Below are positions 33,701-46,362 of a DNA stretch of 64,000 nucleotides, one piece after another. The stretch is from Pocillopora verrucosa (taxonomy: Eukaryota; Cnidaria; Anthozoa; Scleractinia; Pocilloporidae). The notes below the pieces were generated by a model, which searched no databases, was not told where the DNA came from, and saw nothing but the letters and a program-made list of their open reading frames with translations. Each line of letters begins with the position of its first letter. Position 1 is the first letter of the stretch. The stretch is from positions 6,488,271-6,552,270 of the forward strand of contig NC_089316.1 in NCBI RefSeq assembly GCF_036669915.1, given 5' to 3'. Both the position numbers and the translations under genes were made by a program.

Positions 33701-35189
33701 TGTGGTTTTTTCAATTCTATATGTATAATAATTTTCCTTGAACAATCGTAGGTTCGAGAGGTTCCACAGTCTGCTAATCCACGTTCTAATAACACCTTGA
33801 TTAACGCCTGTCAGTGAAATGCTCAGTCATCTTTCGCCTGCTGCACAAATCACCACACGAAAGAGTGAAATATATTGCTTCAGTGGAAAAATCACGCCAC
33901 AAAATGTCTGTTACAATGAATAAAGACCAGCTGTCCAAAAATAATAACCTCATTCACATACAAGCGAAATTCCAGATTTTCGACTTTAAATCCCCATATG
34001 ATAGCTCGAAATTGAAAATCAACGATTTCTTGACATTTAGGGTGAGTTGATCAAAGTTTATTACAGGCAAATCCAAAAAACAAATGTTAAAGTCATAGAC
34101 TGCAAATTATGCTCCATCGACACAAACGAAAAAGGGTCATGTACATTGGTAACGTAATGTACATGAACATGTCCATGTACATGGTCAAGAAGTTAATGTC
34201 GCAAATCAGTGGTAAAACTGAGCACAATTTTTGTATCCGAGTAAATAACTCGATAGGTATATTTGGGATGACAACAGATAATAGGCTCTCTTTTGATAAC
34301 ACGTATCAGTCATCTGTAAGAAAATAAATAATCAATTTAACGTACTACTTAGATTTCGGAAAGTTATTAATAAGGAAACGCTGTTGAAGCTTTATAAAGC
34401 CTTTATTTTGCCGCATTTTTACTACTGTTCCTCTGTTTGGCATTTCTGTGGTGCGCACAATGCCGGCAAAGTAGATAATCTAAATAAGCGCATTCAAGGT
34501 TTATACTACAGGACTACAGCTCTCCCTATGACATTTGACTAAGCAAAGTTAACTTAAAATCTCTATTCATTAGACGCCAGAACTTCATGATCGCGTTATA
34601 TAAGAGTCTGTTTTTTACGAATTATCCAGGTTATTTAATGATATGTTCATCGTTCGGTCTTCATCCTACAATTTGCGCGGAAATCATATCCTGGCCCTTC
34701 CCAACCCAAAAACAACGACTTACGGTCTGCACTCTTTTTCATACTTAACTTTCATACTTAAATATGGAACTCTCTCCCAGACACTTACAAAACATTAAAT
34801 TTTCAAGAATTCAAGCAGGAGATCTTTTCCACAGTAGATCTACAATTTATATTTCCCTCTGCATGCATAATGTTGTATACAGTATATAACTAATATTGGA
34901 ATTGTAATATAGCATATTTTGTTTTATTTTAGCTTATTTTCTCGAAGATATTAGCTCTACAGCTACACTGTGAATTTCGAGCATAAATAAAGTATATGAA
35001 TGTATGTAGGCGACATTCGAAGCAACAGAGCAAACTTACCCAAAGGCCGACCCAGACGCCAGTACCCGCAGGGTAGGAAGACCAGTGTTGAGCAAAGAAA
35101 ATACATGCTACTCCAAACACGGTCATCAAAGCCCCAATTACCATCTGTGCGATGGCCAACCCTCGCAAAGAAGTCGCTCTGTACACCAT
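30775..35189 (-). CDS. MS4A/CD20-like four-transmembrane protein, gene D
   Basis: Six phase-0 exons: 35040-35189, 33094-33159, 32191-32514, 31624-31773, 31275-31415, 30775-30885; 313 residues. One residue longer than C because exon 1 reads SSYPAGTG before TM2. Exon 2 differs from C and E (GCIGARDAL instead of GYIGARDDL). Exon 3 begins TGCFIGFS instead of IGCFMGFS, and the loop has NNLDC. Two tail hexapeptides; PPPY at 288-291, followed by VPSPAF. All splice sites are intact and there is no stop. The protein is nearly identical to F. Neighbours: plus-strand exon 1 starts 364 bp upstream, head-to-head. Confidence 0.87.
34213..34925 (+). mobile_element. Non-LTR retrotransposon fragment, unit 2
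   Basis: Same insertion as in unit 1 but with further decay: the 'tagctagcaaaat' stretch is replaced by 'taactttcatacttaaat', and about 55 bp just upstream (present in units 1 and 3) are missing. Nearly identical to unit 4. Confidence 0.8.
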
Positions 35190-35553
35190 GACTACAATCG
35201 AAATGGCGACTAAGTGAAAATGACAAGGAAGTAAAATAATGACGTCATATCAGATGTAGAGGGTGTTCTGCGCCTCAACACATCCAAAGCAAGCAAGATT
35301 TATAAACTTAGGTCATATAATTTGAATTACGAGAAAATCACGCGCTAAATTACACTTTTTATCCAATCAAAGAAATAAATGTCAATGAATTGAACTCCTC
35401 GTCAGTTTTATTTTATACATTCAATTCCTCCTGTGCTTAAAGTGACGAACAGTTTCTCTTCCTCCCCTCCCCCCCTCCTTATGGAAGTCTCGTCTTGTAA
35501 ACGTCACGCTCGAACATTTCGTTAAATATTAAGTCGCCACATTGTTGGTAGTC
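35190..35553. promoter_or_regulatory. Head-to-head promoter region, gene D / plus exon 1 (unit 2)
   Basis: TGACGTCA at 35240-35247, 50 bp upstream of the gene D ATG; pyrimidine tract near 35460 on the other side. Confidence 0.5.
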
Positions 35554-35700
35554 ATGGCGTACCATCCTGTGTCTCTTCGAGGTCTAGCTATCGCACATAT
35601 GGTGTTTGGCTCTTTGATGATTATACTGGGAGTTGCATCCCTTATTGCAGTGGATCACTGGTGCCCTAAGATCGGTTATGGCGTCTGGATTGGCATTGGG
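35554..35700 (+). CDS. Orphan exon 1 of the plus-strand four-TM gene, unit 2
   Basis: 49 intact codons with donor attggg|gtgagc; reads LIAVDHW and ends GIG. No exon 2 in this unit. Same two interpretations as for 27876-28022. Confidence 0.6.
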
Positions 35701-37626
35701 GTGAGCGTTAAAAATCTCCTATACTTATAACTGCCTCGTTGAATTAGTTAATCACCTACTAACTTACAGATAAATAAAAAATATGCGAAGTAGAGCTTTT
35801 GACTGCGCGATCAGCAGTGTCGCGTGATGTCTACCGCAGTAGATGCAGGAAAAACAAATATTTCTAGTTTGTCTTGGATAAAGATCAGAAGTAAAAGACA
35901 AAATTTTGCATCGCGGCTTGTTAGTTGCGCACAATTCGTCTCTATAGGTACGATCACTCCCTCGGTGTTATTTACGCCATCGTGAAATTATCTGAGTACG
36001 CCAAATTTCTTGATCTCTTAGTGGCATTGACGAGCACTTAGAAGGTGATTTTGTGGAGGGTTTTTAGTAGTTCATTTAGTAGATTTTGTTGAGGGTTTGG
36101 AGTAATTCACAATTGCGTCAGTATAACGGAGCGATCAATTCCTCTGCACACTAGGTCATTACCTAGTTTGTTTATAACAATAAAATAACTGATATGCATA
36201 TTTGTCATGCTTAATCCTTGCTGTAAGTTGCTCACGGGCTGTGGTTTAAATAACAAAACATTTGTGCAGATACCTTTTTTAATTTTTAAATTTGATCATT
36301 TTGGCAGATGGGTTCCGAAAAAAATATTTTACCTTGATATGTTACGATTCACAAAACACAATTTACAGCCCTTGACAAGTATTATTCTACGCTGATGGGT
36401 TTATTTGATGGCGGAAAATAACCCACATTAAAACCAGAATTACAGATTTACCGTAGTTATTTAAGTTTTTGAAAGTTTCAAAAATTGACCGACCTTGCGA
36501 TGTGGCTTGACCTAAGATTTCCTGAGACAAGGTCCACACACAAAACTCTTTTGACATGAAATCAAACTTGTTTACATCAGTTAATTTTTGCAAAGAAAAT
36601 CACAAGCTTATAGTTTGACCACTGTTTGTGATAAGAGCTGCCACACTTTTAGTACATACATGCCAAGATGCAACATTTGGTTTAATAGCAATCGCAATAA
36701 ACCTGCTTATACATCCCTCTCACTCCAAGTTCTCAATAATTTTTTTTTTACTGTTTGCCTTACAGTTCTTGTGATGGTAGTTTGGAGGATTTGGTATTGG
36801 ATCAACTAGCAAACCCCTGATTGATATTTTTTTTCTATTCTCATCACTTGTCTGCTTGATATTCTGCCCTACTTAGTCAGTCATGGGAATTTTGAAAAGG
36901 TAAAAGTTTTGAAAATTACAGTAATCTGCAATTTAGCAGATGCTACATGGCTTCTCTACAAGATTGAATTTATGAAAGCCAAAAATTTCATGGTTTTCTT
37001 AATGGCAGTATCATGGAAAGTAATTACTGTAAATTATAAAACGATGTAGGTAAAGAATAACTTCAGTATTATACCTCAAATATGGATTTATACAGGCTCT
37101 CTGACAACAGTAGAACCCTGATAACTGAAACTTCCAAGGGAAATGAAAATTAGTTTGAATTGATATTTTTTTGGGTTATTTGGGTCGTTTATTGTGAAGA
37201 TTGCTTTCATATTCATTTCTTTAACTGAAGTCCACATAAATGACTTTTGTGAAAGCACAGTCTGAGAAGTTTAGTGTTAGCTATGACCAACACTTAAAAG
37301 TTTATCAATCAATGTTTTTACTTAAAGTTCAGAGTAAATTCAAGCCAAGTAAAGGTGATATTAGTTCAAGTCTGTTAACTGAGTTTGAGTTAGCTGATAA
37401 TAAATTACTGGAAAAGTGGGGTCATATCCATACACTTTGCTACATCCTCCTGAATAAAAGTGAACTTGAAAAGCACATGAATTCACTGCTATTAAAAAAA
37501 TGGGGGTTTTCTTCTTCATGATGGCTACTACACATGTTTTGATTGTGTGTGTGTGTGTGTGTGTGTAGAGAATAATTATGAAATAATTTTTTAATTTATC
37601 AGTATAGTACAGTATATGTACAATAA
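35701..37626. other. Intron-1-like DNA after the orphan exon, unit 2
   Basis: At 36040-36105 two versions of the same segment stand one behind the other: a unit-4/5-type copy (gaaggtgattttgtggaggg) and then a unit-1/3-type copy (gattttgttgagggtttgga). This looks like a recombination joint. A (TG)n run lies at 37543-37567 before the junction to unit 3. Confidence 0.65.
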
Positions 37627-37760
37627 TTATTGTTGAATAATCCACTTATTATAACTTCCTCTAGCATGTTATTCAACAATATTTACTTTGCCTTTGTTAA
37701 ATATTCTGAGCTGATGATCAACTTAATTATTGAAAAGGTTCAAAAAAATCATTTTCTCCT

Positions 37761-37972
37761 TTAACCCTATAACTCCCAAGATCTTATTTTCAATTCTCCC
37801 CTCTTGCTGCTACACATTTCCTTATACATTGGTTATGAGAAATTGGTGTTCAATAAAGGTAACAACTTCTTACTAATAAGGTTGAGCAATCTCATTAGCT
37901 GCTTGCTGGATAATTTATGGATATTATATGGAGAAGTTATACATTAATTACTTCTAAGAGTTAAAGGGTTAA
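37761..37972. mobile_element. Short repeat element in unit 3
   Basis: ttaaccctataactcccaag at the left, agttaaagggttaa at the right. Confidence 0.65.
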
Positions 37973-38560
37973 AAACAATTTCAAACCATCTACATGAAAA
38001 AATAGCATGTTTGACATCCTTTGATACTTTAAAATATATTAATTTTGCACCAACATGTTATGGTTACAACTTACATTATTTTGAAGCTACAGAGCTTGCC
38101 TTTTAAAATTTTTAAAAAACTAATAATCATTCCATAAGAAACAGTCTGTTTACAGCTGAAGCTTAAGTACTAATATGGTCAAATACGTACAACAGTTACC
38201 AGTCACTTTGAGGACGTGGCAACTCGCCATCCCTTATGGTGTACAATTTTTTACTACAAGAACTCACAAAGATAAACTTTTTAGAAAAATACACAAGATT
38301 AATTTGACTCTTAATAAACTCTGACTGAATCTCAATCTTAGACTGAGCTATCTAATCTTTAACTGTTTCAGGGGAAAATCCTGGGACTTTGAAAACTTCC
38401 TGTTTAATTTAGGGTGACTGCTTGATACAGTGCTGCTTAATACAGGTTTGACTGTACTAAAAGAACTCACAAACACAAACTTTCTAGGGTATGCCCCAAT
38501 TGCACTACAAAGGTCTTCTGATGAACATGTCACTGCTCATTCATGAAATGACATCAGGCA

Positions 38561-41500
38561 CTAATAGTTTGGATTGGCATCCACAGAAGAGAAAGCTGGT
38601 GATGGCACATTGGCTGTTAGTGCAAATGAATAAGGTGGTGGCATGTCTTCATCCTTTACTGCCTCGGGTATCTAGGGAAAAATTAAGTGAGGCAATCTAT
38701 TCTAAGAAATGCTATTGGGACAGTTTCATCATTTACTCAAAAAGGTTCATCCAACTGAGGTCAAGGCAATTCTACATTAGATAAAACACAATCACATGAC
38801 ATACCATCTCATAAACCCTTTGGCTCACCCGAAGAGTGACTAGCACCTAATTTATCCTTACAACATCAGCTCTGATTCACACATTAAGGTTTTGAAAATG
38901 AAGGAAATTATCACCAAAAAAAGAAGCTCTTCATTGTTTAACAAATTCTCCTCATCAGCATCTTAGAAAATGTATAGAGAACAGTATGGAGAATATGCAT
39001 ATCAATACTAGGTTGTAAATGGTTAATGTTAAACAGTTATGTCTACTCATGCATAATTACTTGGACTTGAGCTTGATTCTGCACTTGGGGGGCAGCAGCT
39101 GAATAGGGCTCAGTCATTTCTTCAGCTGGATTGGATCCTAAGGGAACAGCCCAGTGAGGGGGTTGCTGAAAGCCTGACCCAGGCTGTGCAACCACTCCAG
39201 GCTGTCAAATGAACAAAATATTCTTCTTTTCATACATAAAACATTACTGACTTCAGAATTCACAAAACAAAACAAAGAAAAGAGAAAAAAAAAACATTGA
39301 ATCATTCTATGCTCATAGTGCTCCATCTCAAACTTCCATTATTTCAAACTTTTTTGCTTGTCCTTGGATTTTATTATAAATCAATACCTATCTTACATCT
39401 ATAGTTACCTGCTGGGCTATATACACAGGTTGCTGGCCCGTTGCTGGGTATATCTGTGGCACCACACCAGCATCAGTCTGTTTTAAAACCACACCAGACT
39501 GTGCCCCTGAGTACATGCACTGAGGCTGTACATTCATCAGTTGCTGGTTGGTGATTGTCTATAGTCATGGTAATTAAACATCAATTACATTAAATACTAA
39601 AATATCAAAATATAAAGTTATAAAAAACATTAAAAAAATTGACTTTTTAGTGCAACTTAAGGAAATTATACATTTACAATACATAGAAGTTTGTTTTTTC
39701 TTCTATAAAAACAGCAAAATACTCTTCTAAAGGAACAGCTTTCATCAACTTTGAAATGAAGACTTTCATAGCATTGGACACAAGGTTTAAAATTGAGAAA
39801 ATCACTGGATATTCCTTAGTTTTGTAGACCCAATTGTTTGGTCATGTAACAAGTTTAAACCTATATTCAGTATGAAAAATATTTGATGCAAAATAAAAAA
39901 TATATATATTTCCAACAAGTGATTTAGTTTTAACTTTTAGCATTAACAACTGAATAGTTGAGGTGATAATTACTTACAGTGCTCACAACTCCTGTTGAGA
40001 AACAACAACCCACTGCTGTACAACAATACATGGACGATGCAAGTGCCAAGAAGAACTCAACCAGGGAGAGAAGAAGGAGACACGAGCCTAAACCAGCCCC
40101 ATTTGCAGCTGTATCTCTATGAAAGCCATAAGTTCTGTAACAATCAAGGTTGTTATAGAAACTGTCATAGTCATGATTAAAATAAGAGTTAGAACAGTAT
40201 GCCTTCATTTCGGAGTAGAATGAAAGAGTAATGGAATAGCCGATGAACATTTGTCCTGAGAAGGCACACCCAGTAATGGAGAAACCTATAAAACATCCAG
40301 TCTGGTGATAAAAAAACACACAACACAATTCAATCACACCACTTCATCAACTGTATTTATTCAATTAAAAGCCCAAACTTATATACAGTCACCTGCCCTT
40401 TGGGTAAAAAAAACTAAATGCACCTGTTAGTACCCAGCCTTGAGTAATACCTCATGCAGAAACCTTTGTATCAATGGTTTAAACATTTATGGCTAAAAAA
40501 GTCTTTAAACTCATTAGCCATGAACTGATTTAAAAATCCAAAATATACAGGATAACTATTGTGTACATGTTTGAAAATATAAAGTTATAATGCATAATAT
40601 CAATTTGCTGTTTAAGTTGTTTTACTTGTCCTCTTGGTGCTTTCTTTTCTTCTTCCTTTATTTTTGACAACTTTTTTAAATGAATGTCAATCACTGTAGA
40701 TACCCTGGAAACACTAAAGAAGAAATTTACCAGGGTGGAGTATTCCATCCCATTTTTCTCTTTACAAGGAGCCAACCCTAACTGCTAATATACATGTAAG
40801 CTTGTGTGTATGATTGTATCAAGAAAAGGGCTTGAAAAAATAATTACAGGTTTCTGTGAAAGGTCCAGTTACTCACCAAACACTTGTTTGGGATTAAGTC
40901 ATCTCTTGCTCCAATGTATCCCAAAATCCCTGTGATAAAAACCTATTAATAATTCAAACAAGTAGAATGATCTTTTTAATACAGCAAAGGTATTCTTCCT
41001 ATGGATTTACCATAACAACATCTTAAATATTCTTTAAGTCCAAAAGACAATTTTTTTTAAAATATTTAGCTGGCTGTAAATATTTGATTCAGTTCAAACA
41101 GGACTGGTCAATAAAGCTTCACCAACTAAAGTGGAGATGGAGTCCATGTTGCATGATTTAGTGCAAATAGTTCCCTTAGATGACCAATTAGGTGTTACTA
41201 AACTGTAGATCAGTAGGCTGAGGAACCTTCTAGAGCATCTGGAACCAGCAAAACCTACAGGACCCAAAATTACACTTTTTGCATCATGGGCAATAATGTT
41301 ACTTCAAGGCTTGTGTTCCTCACTCCAGCGTGATATACAATGCCATGGAATTAAAGGCCACCAATTCTATCCTGAAGGTTTGCTAATTAGAGCCTTCAGT
41401 TGAGGCATTATTAAGATATTGCATTACCCAAACATTACTAATGCTTGAGGGAAGGTCACAGCTGATTGCTTAAGAGTGTTGTGGTTTTTTCAATTCTATA

Positions 41501-43021
41501 TGTATAATAATTTTCCTTGATCAATTGTAGGTTCGAGAGGTTCCACAGTCTGCTGATCCACGTTCTAATAACACCTTGATTAACGCCTGTCAGTGAACTG
41601 CTCAGTCATCTTTCGCTTGCCGCACAAATCACCACACGAAAGAGTGAAATTAATATTGCTTCAGTGAAAAAATCACGCCACAAAATGTCTGTTACAACGA
41701 ATAAAGACCAGCTGTCCAAAAATAATAACCTCATTCACATAAAAGTGAAATTCTAGATTTTCGACTTTAAATCCCTACGATAGCTCGAAATTGAAAATCA
41801 ACGATTTCTTGACATTTAGGGTGAGTTGATCAAAGTTTATTACAGGCAAATCCAAAAAACAAGTGTTAAAGTCATAGACTGCAAATTATGCTCCATTGAC
41901 ACAATCGAAAAAAGGGTCATGTACATTGGTACGTAATGTACATGAACATGTCCATGTACATGGTCAAGAAGTTAATGTCGCAAATCAGTGGTATAAAAAC
42001 AACGGCACGATTGTTAACGAGAAAAAGCACCAAGCTCTAATCCTGGGAAAAACTGAGCACAATTTTTGTTTCCCAGTAAATAACTCGATAGATATATTTG
42101 GGATGACAACAGATAATAGGCTCTCTTTTGATAACACGTATCAGTCATCTGTAAGAAAATAAATTATAAATTTAACTTAATACTTAGATTTCGGAAACTT
42201 ATTAATAAGGAAACGCTGTTAAAGCTTTATAAAGCCTTTATTTTGCCGCATTTTTACTACTGTTCCTCTGTTTGGCATTTCTGTGGTGCGCACAATGCCG
42301 GCAAAGTAGATAATCTAAATAAGCGCATTCTTAGGTTTATTCTACAGGACTACAGCTCTCCATATGACATTTGACTAAGCAAAGTTAACTTAAAATCTCT
42401 ATTCATTAGACGCCTCCAGAACTTAATGATCACGTTATATAAGAGTGTGTTTTTTACGAATTATCCAGGTTATTTAAAGATATGTTCACCGCGCGGTCTT
42501 CATCCTACAATTTGCGCGGAAATCATATCCTGGCCCTTCCCAACCCCAAAAACAACGACTTACGGTCTGCACTCTTTTTCATACTTAGCTAGCAAAATAT
42601 GGAACTCTCTCCCAGACACTTACAAAACATTAAATTTTCAAGAATTCAAGCAGGAGATCTTTTCCACAGTAGATCTACAATTTATATTTCCCTCTGCATG
42701 CATAATGTTGTATATAGTATATAACTAATATTGGAATTGTAATATAGCATATTTTATTTTATTTTAGCTTATTTCCTCAAAGATATTAGCTCTACAGCTA
42801 CACTGTGAATTTCGAGCATAAATAAGGTATATGAATGTATACAGGCGACATTCGAAGCAACAGAGCAAACTTACCCAAAGGCCGACCCAGACGCCAGTAC
42901 CAGAGTGGGAAGACCAGTGTTGAGCAGAGGAAATACATGCTACTCCAAACACGGTCATCAAAGCCCCAATTACCATCTGTGCGATGGCCAACCCTCGCAA
43001 AGAAGTCGCTCTGTACACCAT
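38561..43021 (-). CDS. MS4A/CD20-like four-transmembrane protein, gene E
   Basis: Six phase-0 exons: 42875-43021, 40877-40942, 39978-40301, 39409-39558, 39061-39201, 38561-38671; 312 residues. Exons 1 and 2 encode the same residues as in C, while exon 3 and the tail are D/F-like (TGCFIGFS, NNLDC; SFYSE as in C). This makes E a mosaic of the two types. Exon 5 ends CAA|gtaatt where the others have CAG, a slightly weaker donor. Exon 5 reads FQQP where C, D and F have FRQP. PPPY at 287-290. No break seen. Confidence 0.87.
42050..42760 (+). mobile_element. Non-LTR retrotransposon fragment, unit 3
   Basis: Same insertion, closest to unit 1 (keeps the 'ttagctagcaaaatatgg' stretch). The C-terminal frame 42426-42728 reads through to YIVYN; it is still a fragment without an active-site region. 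Confidence 0.8.
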
Positions 43022-43393
43022 GACTACAATCGAAATGGCGACTAAGTGAAAATGACAAGGAAGTAAAATAATGACGTCATATCAGATGTAGCGGGTGTTC
43101 TGATCCTCAACATACCCAAAGCAAGCAAGATTTATAAACTTAGGTCATATAATCTGAATTACGAGAACATCACGCACTAAATTACACTATTTATCCAATC
43201 AAAGAAATAAATGTCAATGAATTGACCTCCTCGTCAGTTTTATTTTCTACATTCAGTTCCTCTTGTGCTTAAAGTGACGAACAGTTTCACTTTCTCCCCT
43301 CCCCCCTCCCCCCCTCCCTATGGAAAGTCTCATCTTGTAAACATCATTCTCGAGCATTTCGTTGAATATTAAGTCGCCATATTGTTAGTAGTC
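43022..43393. promoter_or_regulatory. Head-to-head promoter region, gene E / plus exon 1 (unit 3)
   Basis: TGACGTCA at 43072-43079, 50 bp upstream of the gene E ATG; C-rich pyrimidine tract near 43300. Confidence 0.5.
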
Positions 43394-43540
43394 ATGGCGT
43401 ACCATCCTGTGTCTCTTCGAGGTCTAGCTATCGCACATATGGTGTTTGGCTCTTTGATAATTATACTGGGAGTTGCATCCCTTATTGCAGTGGATCACTG
43501 GTGCCCTAAGATCGGTTATGGCGTCTGGATTGGCATTGGG
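43394..43540 (+). CDS. Orphan exon 1 of the plus-strand four-TM gene, unit 3
   Basis: 49 intact codons, donor attggg|gtgagc, ends GIG; one change against unit 2 (SLIIIL for SLMIIL). No exon 2 in this unit. Confidence 0.6.
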
Positions 43541-45429
43541 GTGAGCGTTAAAAATCTCCTATACTTATAACTGCCTCGTTGAATTAGTTAATCACCTACT
43601 AACTTACAGATAAATAAAAAATATGCGAAGTAGAGCTTTTGACTGCGCGATCAGCAGTGTCGCGTGATGTCTACTGCAGTAGATGCAGGAAAAACAAATA
43701 TTTCTAGTTTGTCTTGGATAAAGATCAGAAGTAAAAGACAAAATTTTGCATCGCGGCTTGTTAGTTGCGCACAATTCGTCTCTATAGGTACGATCACTCC
43801 CTCGGTGTTATTTACGCCATCGTGAAATTATCTGAGTACGCCAAATTTCTTGATCTCTTAGTGGCATTGACGAGCACTTAGAAGTTGATTTTGTTGAGGG
43901 TTTGGAGTAATTCACAATTGCGTCAGTATAACGGAGCGATCAATTCCTCTGCACACTAGGTCATTACCTAGTTTGTTTATAACAATAAAATAACTGATAT
44001 GCATATTTGTCATGCTTAATCCTTGCTGTAAGTTGCTCACGGGCTGTGGTTTAAATAACAAAACATTTGTGCAGATACCTTTTTTAATTTTTAAATTTGA
44101 TCATTTTGGCAGATGGGTTCCGAAAAAAATATTTTACCTTGATATGTTACGATTCACAAAACACAATTTACAGCCCTTGGCAAGTATTATTCTACGCTGA
44201 TGGGTTTATTTGATGGCGGAAAATAACCCACATTAAAACCAGAATTACAGATTTACCGTAGTTATTTAAGTTTTTGAAAGTTTCAAAAATTGACCGACCT
44301 TGCGATGTGGCTTGACCTAAGATTTCCTGAGACAAGGTCCACACACAAAACTCTTTTGACATGAAATCAAACTTGTTTACATCAGTTAATTTTTGCAAAG
44401 AAAATCACAAGCTTATAGTTTGACCACTGTTTGTGATAAGAGCTGCCACACTTTTAGTACATACATGCCACGATGCAACATTTGGTTTAATAGCAATCGC
44501 AATAAACCTGCTTATACATCCCTCTCACTCCAAGTTCTCAATAATTTTTTTTTTACTGTTTGCCTTACAGTTCTTGTGATGGTAGTTTGGAGGATTTGGT
44601 ATTGGATCAACTAGCAAACCCCTGATTGATATTTTTTTTCTATTCTCATCACTTGTCTGCTTGATATTCTGCCCTACTTAGTCAGTCATGGGAATTTTGA
44701 AAAGGTAAAAGTTTTGAAAATTACTGTAATCTGCAATTTAGCAGATGCTACATGGCTTCTCTACAAGATTGAATTTATGAAAGCCAAAAATTTCATGGTT
44801 TTCTTAATGGCAGTATCATGGAAAGTAATTACTGTAAATTATAAAACGATGTAGGTAAAGAATAACTTCAGTATTATACCTCAAATATGGATTTATACAG
44901 GCTCTCTGACAACAGTAGAACCCTGATAACTGAAACTTCCAAGGGAAATGAAAATTAGTTTGAATTGATATTTTTTTGGGTTATTTGGGTCGTTTATTGT
45001 GAAGATTGCTTTCATATTCATTTCTTTAACTGAAGTCCACATAAATGACTTTTGTGAAAGCACAGTCTGAGAAGTTTAGTGTTAGCTATGACCAACACTT
45101 AAAAGTTTATCAATCAATGTTTTTACTTAAAGTTCAGAGTAAATTCAAGCCAAGTAAAGGTGATATTAGTTCAAGTCTGTTAACTGAGTTTGAGTTAGCT
45201 GATAATAAATTACTGGAAAAGTGGGGTCATATCCATACACTTTGCTACATCCTCCTGAATAAAAGTGAACTTGAAAAGCACATGAATTCACTGCTATTAA
45301 AAAAATGGGGGTTTTCTTCTTCATGATGGCTACTACACATGTTTTGATTGTGTGTGTGTGTGTGTGTGTAGAGAATAATTATGAAATAATTTTTTAATTT
45401 ATCAGTATAGTACAGTATATGTACAATAA
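43541..45429. other. Intron-1-like DNA after the orphan exon, unit 3
   Basis: Nearly the same as unit 2 but without the doubled 36040-36105 segment. Nothing coding recognised. Confidence 0.6.
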
Positions 45430-45562
45430 TTATTGTTGAATAATCCACTTATTATAACTTCCTCTAGCATGTTATTCAACAATATTTACTTTGCCTTTGT
45501 TAAATATTCTGAGCTGATGATCAACTTAATTGTTGAAAAGGTTCAAAAAATCGTTTTCTCCT

Positions 45563-45773
45563 TTAACCCTATAACTCCCAAGATCTTATTTTCAATTCTC
45601 CCCTCTTGCTGCTACACATTTCCTTATACATTGGTTATGAGAAATTGGTGTTCAATAAAGGTAACAACTTCTTACTAATAAGGTTGAGCAATCTCATTAG
45701 CTGCTTGCTGGATAATTTATGGATATTATATGGAGAAGTTATACATTAATTACTTCTAAGAGTTAAAGGGTTA
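45563..45773. mobile_element. Short repeat element in unit 4
   Basis: ttaaccctataactcccaag at the left, agttaaagggttaa at the right. Confidence 0.65.
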
Positions 45774-46362
45774 AAAACAATTTCAAACCATCTACATGAA
45801 AAAATAGCATGTTTGACATCCTTTGATACTTTAAAATATATTAATTTTGCACCAACATGTTATGGTTACAACTTACATTATTTTGAAGCTACAGAGCTTG
45901 CCTTTTAAAATTTTTAAAAAACTAATAATCATTCCATAAGAAACAGTCTGTTTACAGCTGAAGCTTAAGTACTAATATGGTCAAATACGTACAACAGTTA
46001 CCAGTCACTTTGAGGACGTGGCAACTCGCCATCCCTTATGGTGTACAATTTTTTACTACAAGAACTCACAAAGATAAACTCTTTTGAAAAATACACAAGA
46101 TTAATTTGACTCTTAATAAACTCTGACTGAATCTCAATCTTAGACTGAGCTATCTAATCTTTAACTGTTTCAGGGGAAAATCCTGGGACTTTGAAAACTT
46201 CCTGTTTAATTTAGGGTGACTGCTTGATACAGTGCTGCTTAATACAGGTTTGACTGTACTAAAAGAACTCACAAACACAAACTTTCTAGGGTATGCCCCA
46301 ATTGCACTACAAAGGTCTTCTGATGAACATGTCACTGCTCATTCATGAAATGACATCAGGCA

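Larger units (their letters stand above)
29841..37626. repeat. Tandem unit 2 (7786 bp)
   Basis: Same order as unit 1, with gene D. From intron 2 to the plus exon it is closest to unit 4; from about 36.1 kb on it is closest to unit 3. It ends after a (TG)n run at 37543-37567. Confidence 0.88.
37627..45429. repeat. Tandem unit 3 (7803 bp)
   Basis: Same order, with gene E. Intron 2, the retrotransposon and exon 1 are closest to unit 1; the 3' end of the gene and the DNA after 44 kb are closest to unit 2. It ends after a (TG)n run at about 45349-45369. Confidence 0.88.
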
